Assembly (NCBI GenBank): GCA_963675565.2
Contig: CAXXYD010000004.1
Coordinates: 806,001-870,000, forward strand
DNA length: 64,000 bases
Direction: 5' to 3'
Origin: JARRKU01 sp963675565
GTDB taxonomy: Bacteria > Desulfobacterota > Desulfobacteria > Desulfobacterales > Desulfosarcinaceae
Both the position numbers and the translations under genes were made by a program. The notes beneath the pieces were generated by a model. That model saw only the letters and a list, made by a program, of their open reading frames with translations, searched no databases and was not told where the DNA came from. Every line of letters starts with the position of its first letter. Position 1 is the first letter of the stretch. This document shows, piece after piece, positions 44,268 to 52,699 of the stretch.

Positions 44268-45163
44268 AGGTCTGTTTGGGTGGAATTTCCGGTATAAGCC
44301 GACATGCGGGACAAATCCACCCCCCAATGGGTCGCTGCCGCCCGCATAAACTGAAAGCCGCTACCCATGATAAAACCCAGTCCTCTAGACCAATCGGGGT
44401 CGTGCTCAAACCCGCTGCCGCCACAGGCCATCACACCCATCTCTCTGGAATAGGGCAAGATGGCAATCTGAACCGGACCTTTTTTGATTTTCGAAATCAA
44501 TGATTCGACGCGCAGCAGATCGAGAAAAGATTTGCCCGCCTGGGGCTCGGGGTTGATCAAAAAAACGGTGTCGAATGTGCGCTCCGGCAGGTGACGGAGC
44601 ATGCCCGCTTCAGCCCTGAGAATAACCAGATTGGGGGGCATATCCATCTGTGCCGGCAGCCGGCGTTCGCGCCACACCCGCGCGATCTGCCCATAGCCCG
44701 AGCCGTCGGTCGGTTGGTCCGTATGGTCGTACAGATCGGTCGCGATAACCCCCATGCCCGGGTTCATCAGGGCGATTTGGTGGGCCGTTTCTGCGTTGCC
44801 GCAGCCGATCTCCAGAACAACCCGGGGCATTTGCAAAAGGTCATTCAGCTTTTTGATATCCTCCGGACAGTTCTCCCGCTCGGCGAGATAACGCAGCAAG
44901 CCAGACAGATCGCAACGCAGCGCACTGCCGGAATCGGCGGCTTCCGGAAGATGCAAAATTGAATCGGAAAAAACGGGCACCATACCGGCAACATCACCGG
45001 CTCTTTGGCAATTTAATGTTTTTTTGAAGGATTGGGCTGTATCGGCGGTGTCGCAAACAGGGGCCGCAGCTGGGCGGCCGTCCCTGAAACGTACAGAGAA
45101 ATGAAAGGGATGACTGATCCGGTGCCAGATCTTCCGGCCGATGGCAGGGACCCATTTTTTCAA
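44192..45163 (-). CDS. Class I SAM-dependent methyltransferase (TrmB-like)
   Basis: Of 323 residues, the middle forms a Rossmann methyltransferase: motif I is VLEIGCGNAETAHQIALMNP, followed by IATDLYD. The later INPEPQAGKS resembles the FPDPWPK motif of tRNA (m7G46) methyltransferases. The N-terminal about 110 residues are not typical of TrmB, so the substrate is unsure. The TTG start has AGGAG 10 bases upstream. Its 3' end overlaps the QueG-like gene on the other strand by 76 bases, which is unusually long. Confidence 0.65.
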   Translation of the reverse strand: MKKWVPAIGRKIWHRISHPFHFSVRFRDGRPAAAPVCDTADTAQSFKKTLNCQRAGDVAGMVPVFSDSILHLPEAADSGSALRCDLSGLLRYLAERENCPEDIKKLNDLLQMPRVVLEIGCGNAETAHQIALMNPGMGVIATDLYDHTDQPTDGSGYGQIARVWRERRLPAQMDMPPNLVILRAEAGMLRHLPERTFDTVFLINPEPQAGKSFLDLLRVESLISKIKKGPVQIAILPYSREMGVMACGGSGFEHDPDWSRGLGFIMGSGFQFMRAAATHWGVDLSRMSAYTGNSTQTDLYVLGEPPECPELLPTGQDSSHRRQ

Positions 45164-45433
45164 CTCGGCAGCACTCCTGGTAAGAAAACCGTTGCCTGTT
45201 GCGTACCATAAAGCGCATCGGCAACCCGGGGGGATTCTGGTCCCTGTTATTTGGATGATAAGATACGCAAGGACCCTGATTTGTCAACAGGATTTGTCAT
45301 TTTAATTGTCATGCGTAGTTAGGGGATGGATTCACGGCAACCCGGGCTGTCGCCGGCGACATTTACCTTAATACTGGCACCCGGCCTAATAAACTGCACG
45401 CATTGGATTTTATAATTGACGGGAGCGCTTCGA

Positions 45434-47446
45434 TCACCCGCAGGCCTTGTCTTCCACTTTGAACCCGCTAATGAGTCCCTGCAACGTTCCCGCCATCTTG
45501 AAAAGCTCTGCGGCGCTTTTGTTCACTTTACCGCTGCTGGTGGCCATCTGGCCCGCCTCCTGATTGACGACAGCGATATCTTTGGCCATATCGCCGGCGA
45601 CGGCAGTCCCCTGGGTAATGCTCTCATTGACCATTTGTATGCCTTGAGAAGCCTGTCCCACATTCTGGGCGATTTCACGGGTCGTCGCGGATTGTTCGTC
45701 CACTGCTGCAGCAATGGCCTCCACCGTGGCACTGACGTCTTCGATGACACTGTTGATATGCCCGATGTCATTGACCGTATCACCGGTCGACTGCTGTATG
45801 CTGATTATTTTCTGGCGAATGTCCTGGGTAGCATCCGCCGTCTGGCGAGCCAGCTCTTTGATTTCGTTGGCCACCACGGCAAAGCCTTTTCCGGCTTCTC
45901 CCGCGCGGGCCGCTTCAATGGTGGCATTGAGCGCCAGCAAATTGGTCTGTTCGGAGATATCCGTGATCACTTCCGTTACCTTGCCGATGGCGGTTGCCGC
46001 CTGGCCGAGGGTGTTTACTTTGGATGAGGTCTGGCTGACCTGGGAAACCGCCCGGTCTGAAATGTCTTTGGCCTTATTGGAATTGCGGGCAATATCGGCA
46101 ATGCTGGTGCTCATCTCTTCGGCTGCCGCAGCAACCATATTCATATTGGTTGCGGCCTCCTCGCTGGCGGTGGCCACGGTTATCATGTTGGCGCTCATCT
46201 GCTCGGCTGCCGCTGAAACTGTGTTCGACCGGTCGGACATGGCTTTGGCACCGGTGGACATATGGTCGGATATCGTCGTCAATTCATCGGATGATGAAGT
46301 AACGGTTCCGATATTGTTGGCGACTTCCCGGATAATCGTCTGTAGCTTGTCCATAAAGACATTGAACCACGTGGCCAGCTGGCCCACCTCGTCCTTGCTT
46401 CTCACCTCCAGGCGGATGCACAGGTCGCCGTCCCCCTGGGCGATATCTTCTAGCCGTCGGGCAACCTTTTCCACCGGCTTGATCAGCAGTTTAACTGCCA
46501 GCAACATAACGCTGCCCAGTAAAATCAGTCCGCAAACCAGTCCGGCAGTCAAAACCGTCGACCGTGTCTTTTGCCCCACCTCCGTTTTGGTAATGGATAT
46601 TTTATCCCGGGTGTCACTGATCAACACCTTGTTTTTGGCGGCGATTCTATTTACGGCCGCCCCGATTCCATCGACCACTTTACTGGATTCTTGCGTCAAT
46701 GTTTCAGAAATGGATGCAGCGCTGTTTTCCGCGATTGCACTAAATTGCCGGGTCATCTGATCGAGTGTCCGGTTCATTGCCGATTTGTCGATGCACACAA
46801 CCACTTTTCCCAGCGGCGTGCCTTCGGCGACGATGGCCTTTTCGATGACAAAAACGAAAGGGTCACCAGATGCGGCAGACAGCACCTTATCCAGTTTTTT
46901 GCTCCCTGCCCCGGTTTGGAGGTACGCTTTGATTTTCGGATTGTTCTTGTCCAGATAACGGGTGTAGGGTCTTCCATCCGGCCGCATGAAAAGGACGAAT
47001 ACGACATTTTCCGTAGCTTCCGCCGACTTGGCGTAGGTTACCAGATCCGTAAAGTTATTGGTTAAAATCGCTTTGGGCGCCACCTGAGCGAGCAGAGTGA
47101 CCATGCCATTGGCGTCCCGGCGCAGTTGGACCTCCCATTGCTTGGCAATTTCAGTGTTCTCTGCATCGAGCTTTTGGCGGATAAGCGAAGCCAGATTCCC
47201 GCTGGCGGATTCGGCCATACTCGACATAATCTGATGCACCTGAGCGCCGATCTGACGGAAGTCCTTCTGCATCGCTTCATCGGAAGCCTCAAGGCCGGTA
47301 CTGAGTTGCTCCCCCATTGACTGCAGGAGTTTCCCCTGCATACCGGAAACCGTGAAGGCGAGCAGCAGAAAAGAGGTCACCAGGATAACGGTCAGCGGCG
47401 CCAATATTTTCAGTCGAAGACTCTGGTTTTTATACAAGCGCAACAA
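45434..47446 (-). CDS. Methyl-accepting chemotaxis protein
   Basis: This receptor has a transmembrane segment (about 15-36), a periplasmic sensor region, a second segment (about 295-320), a HAMP domain (VEKVARRLEDIAQGDGDL) and the cytoplasmic signalling hairpin with the highly conserved SEQTNLLALNATIEAARAGE. I chose a TTG at 47446 (670 aa) because GGAGG lies 7 bases before it. An ATG at 47545 gives 703 residues and overlaps the phnD-like stop (TAATG), so coupled translation from there is possible. The binding-protein gene directly upstream suggests that the receptor reads the state of that protein. Confidence 0.9.
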   Translation of the reverse strand: MLRLYKNQSLRLKILAPLTVILVTSFLLLAFTVSGMQGKLLQSMGEQLSTGLEASDEAMQKDFRQIGAQVHQIMSSMAESASGNLASLIRQKLDAENTEIAKQWEVQLRRDANGMVTLLAQVAPKAILTNNFTDLVTYAKSAEATENVVFVLFMRPDGRPYTRYLDKNNPKIKAYLQTGAGSKKLDKVLSAASGDPFVFVIEKAIVAEGTPLGKVVVCIDKSAMNRTLDQMTRQFSAIAENSAASISETLTQESSKVVDGIGAAVNRIAAKNKVLISDTRDKISITKTEVGQKTRSTVLTAGLVCGLILLGSVMLLAVKLLIKPVEKVARRLEDIAQGDGDLCIRLEVRSKDEVGQLATWFNVFMDKLQTIIREVANNIGTVTSSSDELTTISDHMSTGAKAMSDRSNTVSAAAEQMSANMITVATASEEAATNMNMVAAAAEEMSTSIADIARNSNKAKDISDRAVSQVSQTSSKVNTLGQAATAIGKVTEVITDISEQTNLLALNATIEAARAGEAGKGFAVVANEIKELARQTADATQDIRQKIISIQQSTGDTVNDIGHINSVIEDVSATVEAIAAAVDEQSATTREIAQNVGQASQGIQMVNESITQGTAVAGDMAKDIAVVNQEAGQMATSSGKVNKSAAELFKMAGTLQGLISGFKVEDKACG

Positions 47447-47544
47447 TACATTTCCTCCATTTTCGGGCTTCGCTTTTTGTATTTTTCTGTTTGCGATTCG
47501 CCGGGCGGCTAAGGTAAATCGCTGCAGCCCATCAACGTTGGCCA

Positions 47545-48459
47545 TTAGTTGGCCATGGCATAAGCACCAATTTTCAGAGCGGTCTGCAAGGCTTCAATGG
47601 GGCTGTAGTCCAGGGCATCCTCCCATCCGACGACTTTGGCATTTTTTGCGGCAGTGTCTTCCGGTTTCAATTTTTTAAGTGCCGTTACGACCGCTTTGGC
47701 AATACCATCCGGTGTGTGCCCGACTTTGGCAAGGGGCCATTCCGGGTAAAGCGCAGTACTGCAGACAAAGGGAAAACCGGCATGGGTTTTCTTTGCGATA
47801 ATTTTAAAGTCTTCCATATCGATTTCCCCTGCAGCGGCCATCCGTTCCATGGTGTCTGTCCTGACCGTACCGGCATCCACAGCCCCGTTCATGACAGCAT
47901 AGACCACATTGTCGTGTTTGCCGCCGAACTCAAGCTTGGCAAAATCATGCTGCGGATCGATGCCGGCATCCAGAATCTCCTTATAGGCCATCTGCCAGCC
48001 GCCGAAAGACGATTTTTTGACCGCCATGAAGGTTTTCCCTTTTAAGTCGTCCACACTGTTGATGGCCTCGTTTTCAGCGGCGGTCAAAATAACGCCGCCA
48101 AATGATTTCAGTGGCTGCCCCTGACGGGAATTGATCATGGTAGCGATGGCGGACGCACCGAATTTAACCTTGGCAGTGACGAACATGGAGGAGTTGACCA
48201 GGAAAAAGTCCACCGTGGCGCCTTCAATGGCCGGATTGACTTCGTCAAAACCCAGGGGCACGACTTCAAAGGTATGGCCGGGAACTGTCTGGGACAGATA
48301 GTCGCCGGTGGCCTTCCACATTTGCAGCGCTTTGACCGGGCCATTCTTGGCCAACACGCCGATTTTATAGTGGTCGCCAAAAGCGACCGTAGTCCCTGTC
48401 AAAATAAGGAACAGTGCCATAACAATGCCCAGCAATCGGGCCCTTCTACAGATTCTCAT
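47545..48459 (-). CDS. PhnD-like phosphonate/phosphite/phosphate binding protein
   Basis: The 304-residue secreted protein has a signal peptide (MRICRRARLLG to about TVAFG). A PhnD-type domain follows, with KIGVLAKNGPVKALQMW, AIEGATVDFFLVNSS, KGKTFMAVKKSSFGGWQM and GAVDAGTVRTDTMERM. PhnD proteins carry phosphonates or related anions to an ABC transporter, but no transporter genes are adjacent; the neighbour is a chemoreceptor. It may therefore be a sensor subunit. GGAGG lies 6 bases before the ATG at 48459. Confidence 0.85.
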   Translation of the reverse strand: MRICRRARLLGIVMALFLILTGTTVAFGDHYKIGVLAKNGPVKALQMWKATGDYLSQTVPGHTFEVVPLGFDEVNPAIEGATVDFFLVNSSMFVTAKVKFGASAIATMINSRQGQPLKSFGGVILTAAENEAINSVDDLKGKTFMAVKKSSFGGWQMAYKEILDAGIDPQHDFAKLEFGGKHDNVVYAVMNGAVDAGTVRTDTMERMAAAGEIDMEDFKIIAKKTHAGFPFVCSTALYPEWPLAKVGHTPDGIAKAVVTALKKLKPEDTAAKNAKVVGWEDALDYSPIEALQTALKIGAYAMAN

Positions 48460-48695
48460 ATTTGCCTCCAGAGTGAAAAAATATAAACGCATCAATCAAA
48501 CGCCGCCATTTCCCTTTATGGCCGGCCTGTTAGAAATCACCTTGTAACAGGGTGTATCGTCCTCCAGCAGTGGGTTCTTTAGAAAAAAGAAAAAATAGTT
48601 GCATGCGGGCAAGCCAGGCGACCATTGCGGCGGCGGGTTGACCGGCAGAGAATGGCTCTTTTTTTGTGGGGGAGGGAACAGTGCATCAAATAGAA

Positions 48696-48719
48696 AGGCA
48701 GGATCGATTGATCCTGCCT
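48696..48719. repeat. Perfect 10-bp hairpin
   Basis: AGGCAGGATC (48696-48705) pairs with GATCCTGCCT (48710-48719) around the loop GATT. It lies in the gap between transketolase and the PhnD-like gene, next to the second palindrome at 48747-48796. No T-run follows directly. Confidence 0.55.
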
Positions 48720-48746
48720 GTGTTGGAGATTGGAGACGAGCAGATT

Positions 48747-48796
48747 GGGGACGTAACCTGATATACGTCCCCTTTTTTTCTACGTCCCCTTTTTTT
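48747..48796 (+). repeat. REP-like palindrome with repeated ACGTCCCCTTTTTTT
   Basis: GGGGACGTA (48747-48755) and TACGTCCCC (48764-48772) form a 9-bp stem, followed by T7. The right arm with its T-run is then repeated as TACGTCCCCTTTTTTT (48781-48796). On the plus strand it has the form of an intrinsic terminator, yet both flanking genes are on the minus strand. It resembles REP sequences mobilised by RAYT transposases; no such gene is in the window. Confidence 0.6.
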
Positions 48797-48805
48797 CGAG
48801 CCGGT

Positions 48806-50815
48806 TTACTTTGCCAACAGGTCAAGGGCCCTTTGCGCGACGTTTTCAGCAGTAAAGCCGAACCTGGACAATACTTCGCCGCCCGGTGCGGATGCGCCGA
48901 AGCCGCTCATGCCGATGACGATGCCGTCCGGGCCCACGTAACGGTCCCATCCCATGGTGATACCGGCTTCCACCGCCACCCGTGCTTTGACTTCCGACGG
49001 AAGAATTTGTCGCTTATAATCTTCGGACTGTTTTTCAAACAACTCCCAGGAAGGCATATTGACCACCCGCGCGGCGGTCCCTTTTTGCTGCAGCAGTTTC
49101 TGCGCGTCCATGGCCTGGTGCACCTCCGCACCGCTGGCCAGCAGGAGGACATCCGGCGTTCCCTGGCAATCGGAGACGACATAGGCACCTCGGGAAAGCC
49201 GACCGCCGGTCTGCGACTTGGGCAGGATGGGCAATTTCTGACGGCTGAACAGCATGGCCACCGGCTGGTCGTTGGTCTTGACGGCCTGGCACCATGCATC
49301 GACGGTTTCGTTGGCATCGCAGGCCCGCAGCACAAGCAGATTGGGTATGGTCCGCAGGGCCGCCAGGTGTTCCACCGGCTGATGGGTGGGGCCGTCTTCG
49401 CCAACGGCAATGGAGTCGTGGGTGAACACGTAGATCACCGGCAGTTTCATCAAAGCGGCCATGCGAATGGCCGGTCGCATATAATCGGCAAAAACCAGAA
49501 AGGTGCCCCCATAGGGCCGAATGCCGCCGTGCAGAAACATGCCCGATATGACGGCCCCCATGGCATGCTCCCGCACGCCGAAACGGATGTTGCGGCCGCC
49601 ATAAGCATCTTTCTGGTAAACGGATTCGCCATCCAGAAAAGTCTTGTTGGACGGCGCCAGGTCGGCGGACCCGCCCATCAGCGTGGGAATCCGACGGGCA
49701 AGCGCGTTGAGCGCCTTTCCCGATGCGGCGCGGGTTGCCAGGGGGCCGTCAGACGGCGCCATCTCCACCAAATCCTTGTCCCAGCCCCGCGACAGAAAGC
49801 CGGTCAGCGCATTCACCCATTCATCCGCAAGCTCGGGGTGGGACCGGGTATAAGCCTGGTACATCTCCTGCCAGGCCGCTTCGGCGGCCCGTCCGTTGTC
49901 GACCACTTTCCGGCAGTTGGCTATGACGGCGTCCGGAACGCAAAACTGCGCATTCTCATCGCACCCCAGGCACGCTTTGGTCAACCGGATCTCGTCTTCC
50001 CCCAGAGGCGCCCCATGGGCGTCGTGGGAATCCTGCTTGTTGGGGCTGCCGTATGCAATGTGGGTTTTCAAAATGATCAGAGAGGGCCGGGCGACGTGAT
50101 TGCGGGCCTCGCAGAGAGCGTTTTCGATGGCCGTCAGGTCGTTGCCGTCGTCCACTTTGAGGATCTGCCAGTTATAGGCTTCGAACCGTTTGGCCACATC
50201 TTCTGTAAAGGTGATGTCGGTATTGCCTTCTATGGAAATTTCGTTGTCATCATACAGGCAAATTAATCGGCCAAGGCCCAGGTGCCCGGCGAGTGAGGCC
50301 GCTTCGGCCGCCACACCCTCCATCATGTCGCCGTCCCCGCAGACCACGTAGGTATGGTGATCCACGATGTCCTGGCCGGGTTGATTGAACCGGGCGGCCA
50401 GGTGACGTTCGGCCATGGCCATGCCCACGGCATTGGCAATGCCCTGGCCCAGCGGGCCGGTGGTGGTTTCCACTCCGGGAGTATGACCGTACTCGGGATG
50501 CCCCGGCGTCTTGCTGCCCATCTGGCGAAAATTTTTGATGTCCTCCAGGCTCACCTCATAGCCGGTCAGGTGCAGCAGGCTGTACAGCAGCATCGAGGCA
50601 TGCCCGCCGGACAGTACAAAACGATCCCGGTTGGGCCAGCCCGGATTTTCCGGGTTGTGCTTCATCACGCGGGTCCAGAGCACATAGCCGGCGGCCGCCA
50701 GCCCCATGGGGGCGCCAGGGTGGCCCGAATTGGCCTTCTGGATGGCATCCATGGAAAGGGTGCGAATGGTGTTGACGCTTTGCTGGTCGACATCAAGGGA
50801 TTTACAGGTGGTCAT
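48806..50815 (-). CDS. tkt: Transketolase
   Basis: The 669-residue thiamine-diphosphate enzyme moves two-carbon units in the pentose phosphate pathway. Motifs are KANSGHPGAPMG, the cofactor site GDGDMMEGVAAEA with DDNEISIEGN, HDSIAVGEDGPTHQPVE and FGVREHAMGA. I chose the ATG at 50815 (MTTCKSLDVD) because GGAG lies about 10 bases upstream; the frame to 50881 adds 22 unsupported residues. It is an apparently single gene. Confidence 0.95.
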   Translation of the reverse strand: MTTCKSLDVDQQSVNTIRTLSMDAIQKANSGHPGAPMGLAAAGYVLWTRVMKHNPENPGWPNRDRFVLSGGHASMLLYSLLHLTGYEVSLEDIKNFRQMGSKTPGHPEYGHTPGVETTTGPLGQGIANAVGMAMAERHLAARFNQPGQDIVDHHTYVVCGDGDMMEGVAAEAASLAGHLGLGRLICLYDDNEISIEGNTDITFTEDVAKRFEAYNWQILKVDDGNDLTAIENALCEARNHVARPSLIILKTHIAYGSPNKQDSHDAHGAPLGEDEIRLTKACLGCDENAQFCVPDAVIANCRKVVDNGRAAEAAWQEMYQAYTRSHPELADEWVNALTGFLSRGWDKDLVEMAPSDGPLATRAASGKALNALARRIPTLMGGSADLAPSNKTFLDGESVYQKDAYGGRNIRFGVREHAMGAVISGMFLHGGIRPYGGTFLVFADYMRPAIRMAALMKLPVIYVFTHDSIAVGEDGPTHQPVEHLAALRTIPNLLVLRACDANETVDAWCQAVKTNDQPVAMLFSRQKLPILPKSQTGGRLSRGAYVVSDCQGTPDVLLLASGAEVHQAMDAQKLLQQKGTAARVVNMPSWELFEKQSEDYKRQILPSEVKARVAVEAGITMGWDRYVGPDGIVIGMSGFGASAPGGEVLSRFGFTAENVAQRALDLLAK

Positions 50816-51204
50816 TTTCAAGCTCTCCTTTTTTCGTACCATTTGGCCCCAACCAATGGGCAATTGGCTGGTTTGATACAATGGATCGGTAGCAGATGCA
50901 AGGGGTTCGTCCCTGTAAAATGGAAAGCGGCATTAATGTCCCATTGTAATCAAGCCCGGCGCCCTGTCAGGGTCCCCGCCTTTTTGAGCTGTTCTATCGG
51001 GAATCTCGAGAGTTGAGTCACTAAGTCGGGTTGGCCGTGGCAACGGCAGCGTGCGGTTCGAGCTAAAATGAAGAATGGATTCTTAACACCAGGGACTATA
51101 TTTAAGCGGAAATATTCATTACCTATGAACGTAGTTATTGCCATAAAATAGTTGGGCAGTCCATAGAGAATAGAAGGCCTGAAATGGATGCGGCAGGTGC
51201 CGGG
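50816..51204. other. Intergenic stretch, no gene seen
   Basis: This 389-bp gap separates transketolase from the L,D-transpeptidase gene. No coding frame or tRNA was seen. AATATAGTCCC-like and ATATTT/AAATAT segments near 51090-51120 are AT-rich and could hold a promoter. I could not assign one. Confidence 0.5.
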
Positions 51205-52191
51205 TTACGGCCTTATCTCGACGGGTGTGCCGTTGGGAACGAGTCGGGCGATTTCTTCCATCTCCTTGTTGGTGACTGCAATGCAGCCCTCGGTCCAGTC
51301 AATCCCGGTGTGAAAGCCGCCAACCCAGGCGAGACCATTTTTAATGCCATGGATCATGATATCGCCACCCGGAGAAACACCCAGTGCTTCGGCACGCCTT
51401 TTGTCTTTCTCATTGGGGTAGGAAAGGCGAAGAGAAAGATGGTATTCGCTGTGCCTGTTTCTGGACTCGATGGTGTAGATCCCCTCCGGGGTTTTGTTGT
51501 CGCCCCGGCTTTCTTTCGGGCCGACCGGATTTCCTCCCAGGGCGATTTTGTAAGTCTTGATCGCCTCGCCCTTTGAGAACAACGTTAGCCGCCGCTCTTT
51601 TTTTTCGATCAGAACTTTGTCCGCCGGCTCTGTCCGGTATTCGAAAACCTTCTGCTCGAGGGTTGCGATCTTTTTTTGCAGGATGACGATCTCATCTTCC
51701 CGGGCGTTGACCCTCTGACGGCAGGCGTCAATTTGTTTCTGCTGCTCTGCTATCAGGTTATCCTTGATAATGACATTTCGGATCTGAAGCATCATCATCT
51801 GGCTGTCGCGCCGGTATTCACTATCCGGATAATCACCAATGATTTTCCGGAAGCATTCCAACGCTCTCTGATAGTTTTTCCGGCCATTTTTGGGATGGGC
51901 ATAAATAATCCCCATCTCGAAAAGCACGCGGTCTGCGGTCTCGGGCTCGTTTTCGATAAGTTTCTCGTACTGGTCAAGGCAAGCCTCATAGTTACCCTGT
52001 ACGAAATAAGCATTGGCCTCCTTGGCGATCGATGCGGCCTTAGAACCTTCGCCACTATGGCTGCATCCGGAAACAAGAAAAGCGGTCAGCAGGATGCTAA
52101 AAAGGATAGGGCGCAGATACCCGCCGGCCCTGTTCAGCCGTTTACCCGGATACGTCTTCGAACCTGTTGACAATTTGCCAGGTGATTTCAA
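51205..52191 (-). CDS. Lipoprotein L,D-transpeptidase with TPR-like repeats
   Basis: After a hydrophobic signal and a lipobox-like LVSGC, the protein has TPR-like helices (YFVQGNYEACLDQYEKLIEN; YQRALECFRKIIGDYPDSEYR), a coiled coil (DEIVILQKKIATLEQKV) and a C-terminal YkuD domain. The YkuD active site is IMIHGIK, then HTGIDWTEGCIAVTN with the catalytic cysteine. Such enzymes cross-link peptidoglycan or attach lipoproteins to it. I prefer a TTG at 52191 (AAGGA 6 bases upstream); an ATG at 52230 is the alternative. It is in line with the Lpp-like gene and a second L,D-transpeptidase. Confidence 0.85.
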   Translation of the reverse strand: MKSPGKLSTGSKTYPGKRLNRAGGYLRPILFSILLTAFLVSGCSHSGEGSKAASIAKEANAYFVQGNYEACLDQYEKLIENEPETADRVLFEMGIIYAHPKNGRKNYQRALECFRKIIGDYPDSEYRRDSQMMMLQIRNVIIKDNLIAEQQKQIDACRQRVNAREDEIVILQKKIATLEQKVFEYRTEPADKVLIEKKERRLTLFSKGEAIKTYKIALGGNPVGPKESRGDNKTPEGIYTIESRNRHSEYHLSLRLSYPNEKDKRRAEALGVSPGGDIMIHGIKNGLAWVGGFHTGIDWTEGCIAVTNKEMEEIARLVPNGTPVEIRP

Positions 52192-52288
52192 AACCAGTCC
52201 TTTTCCGTATGTGTCCGCAGTCCGCTCCATACAGGAAACGGAGGAAAAGGAGGTGGCCGGTTTTGCCGCCCGGCCACCTCCTTTTGGT

Positions 52289-52615
52289 TTACTTCTTCAT
52301 AGATTTCTGGAAAATCGCCTCGGCCTGTCTTGCTTTTTCCTCGGCGATGCGCTCCTTTTCAGCTGCAATGCGCTCTCTTTCCTCTGCCCTTCTTTCAGCA
52401 GCCTCGGCGCGCGCCGCCGCTTCATTGGCCTTCAACAGGGCCTCGTCGGCCGCCGCCTTGGCGGCCTCCGCATCCTGGGCCGCCTGGTCCGCTTTCGCAC
52501 TGATCGCCATTTCCCGGGCCTGCACCTCATTGAGATCACCTTTTGTAGCGCAACCCCCAATGGCAAAGGCCAGAGTAAGCATCACCGAAACCATCAATAG
52601 ACTTTTTTTCATCAT
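52289..52615 (-). CDS. Lpp-like alanine-rich coiled-coil lipoprotein
   Basis: The 108-residue protein has a signal peptide ending in the lipobox AIGGC, a short linker (ATKGDLNE), then about 75 residues of alanine/glutamate/lysine-rich continuous helix, and ends FQKSMKK. This is the layout of Lpp/OprI lipoproteins, in which the C-terminal lysine is joined to diaminopimelate of the cell wall by L,D-transpeptidases. It is longer than E. coli Lpp (58 mature residues). AGGAG lies 8 bases before the first ATG. Both flanking genes encode L,D-transpeptidases. Confidence 0.82.
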   Translation of the reverse strand: MMKKSLLMVSVMLTLAFAIGGCATKGDLNEVQAREMAISAKADQAAQDAEAAKAAADEALLKANEAAARAEAAERRAEERERIAAEKERIAEEKARQAEAIFQKSMKK

Positions 52616-52699
52616 CTGCTATCTCCTTTCTGTCGGTTTATCTTTCCATAACAGCGACTGTGAAACGCTGTGCACCATCACTTTAAATACCCCTGTCGG

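Noticed and set aside
48747..48779. Hairpin plus T7 as terminator of transketolase
   Set aside because: It is oriented on the plus strand, whereas transketolase is transcribed on the minus strand; on that strand no T-run follows the stem.
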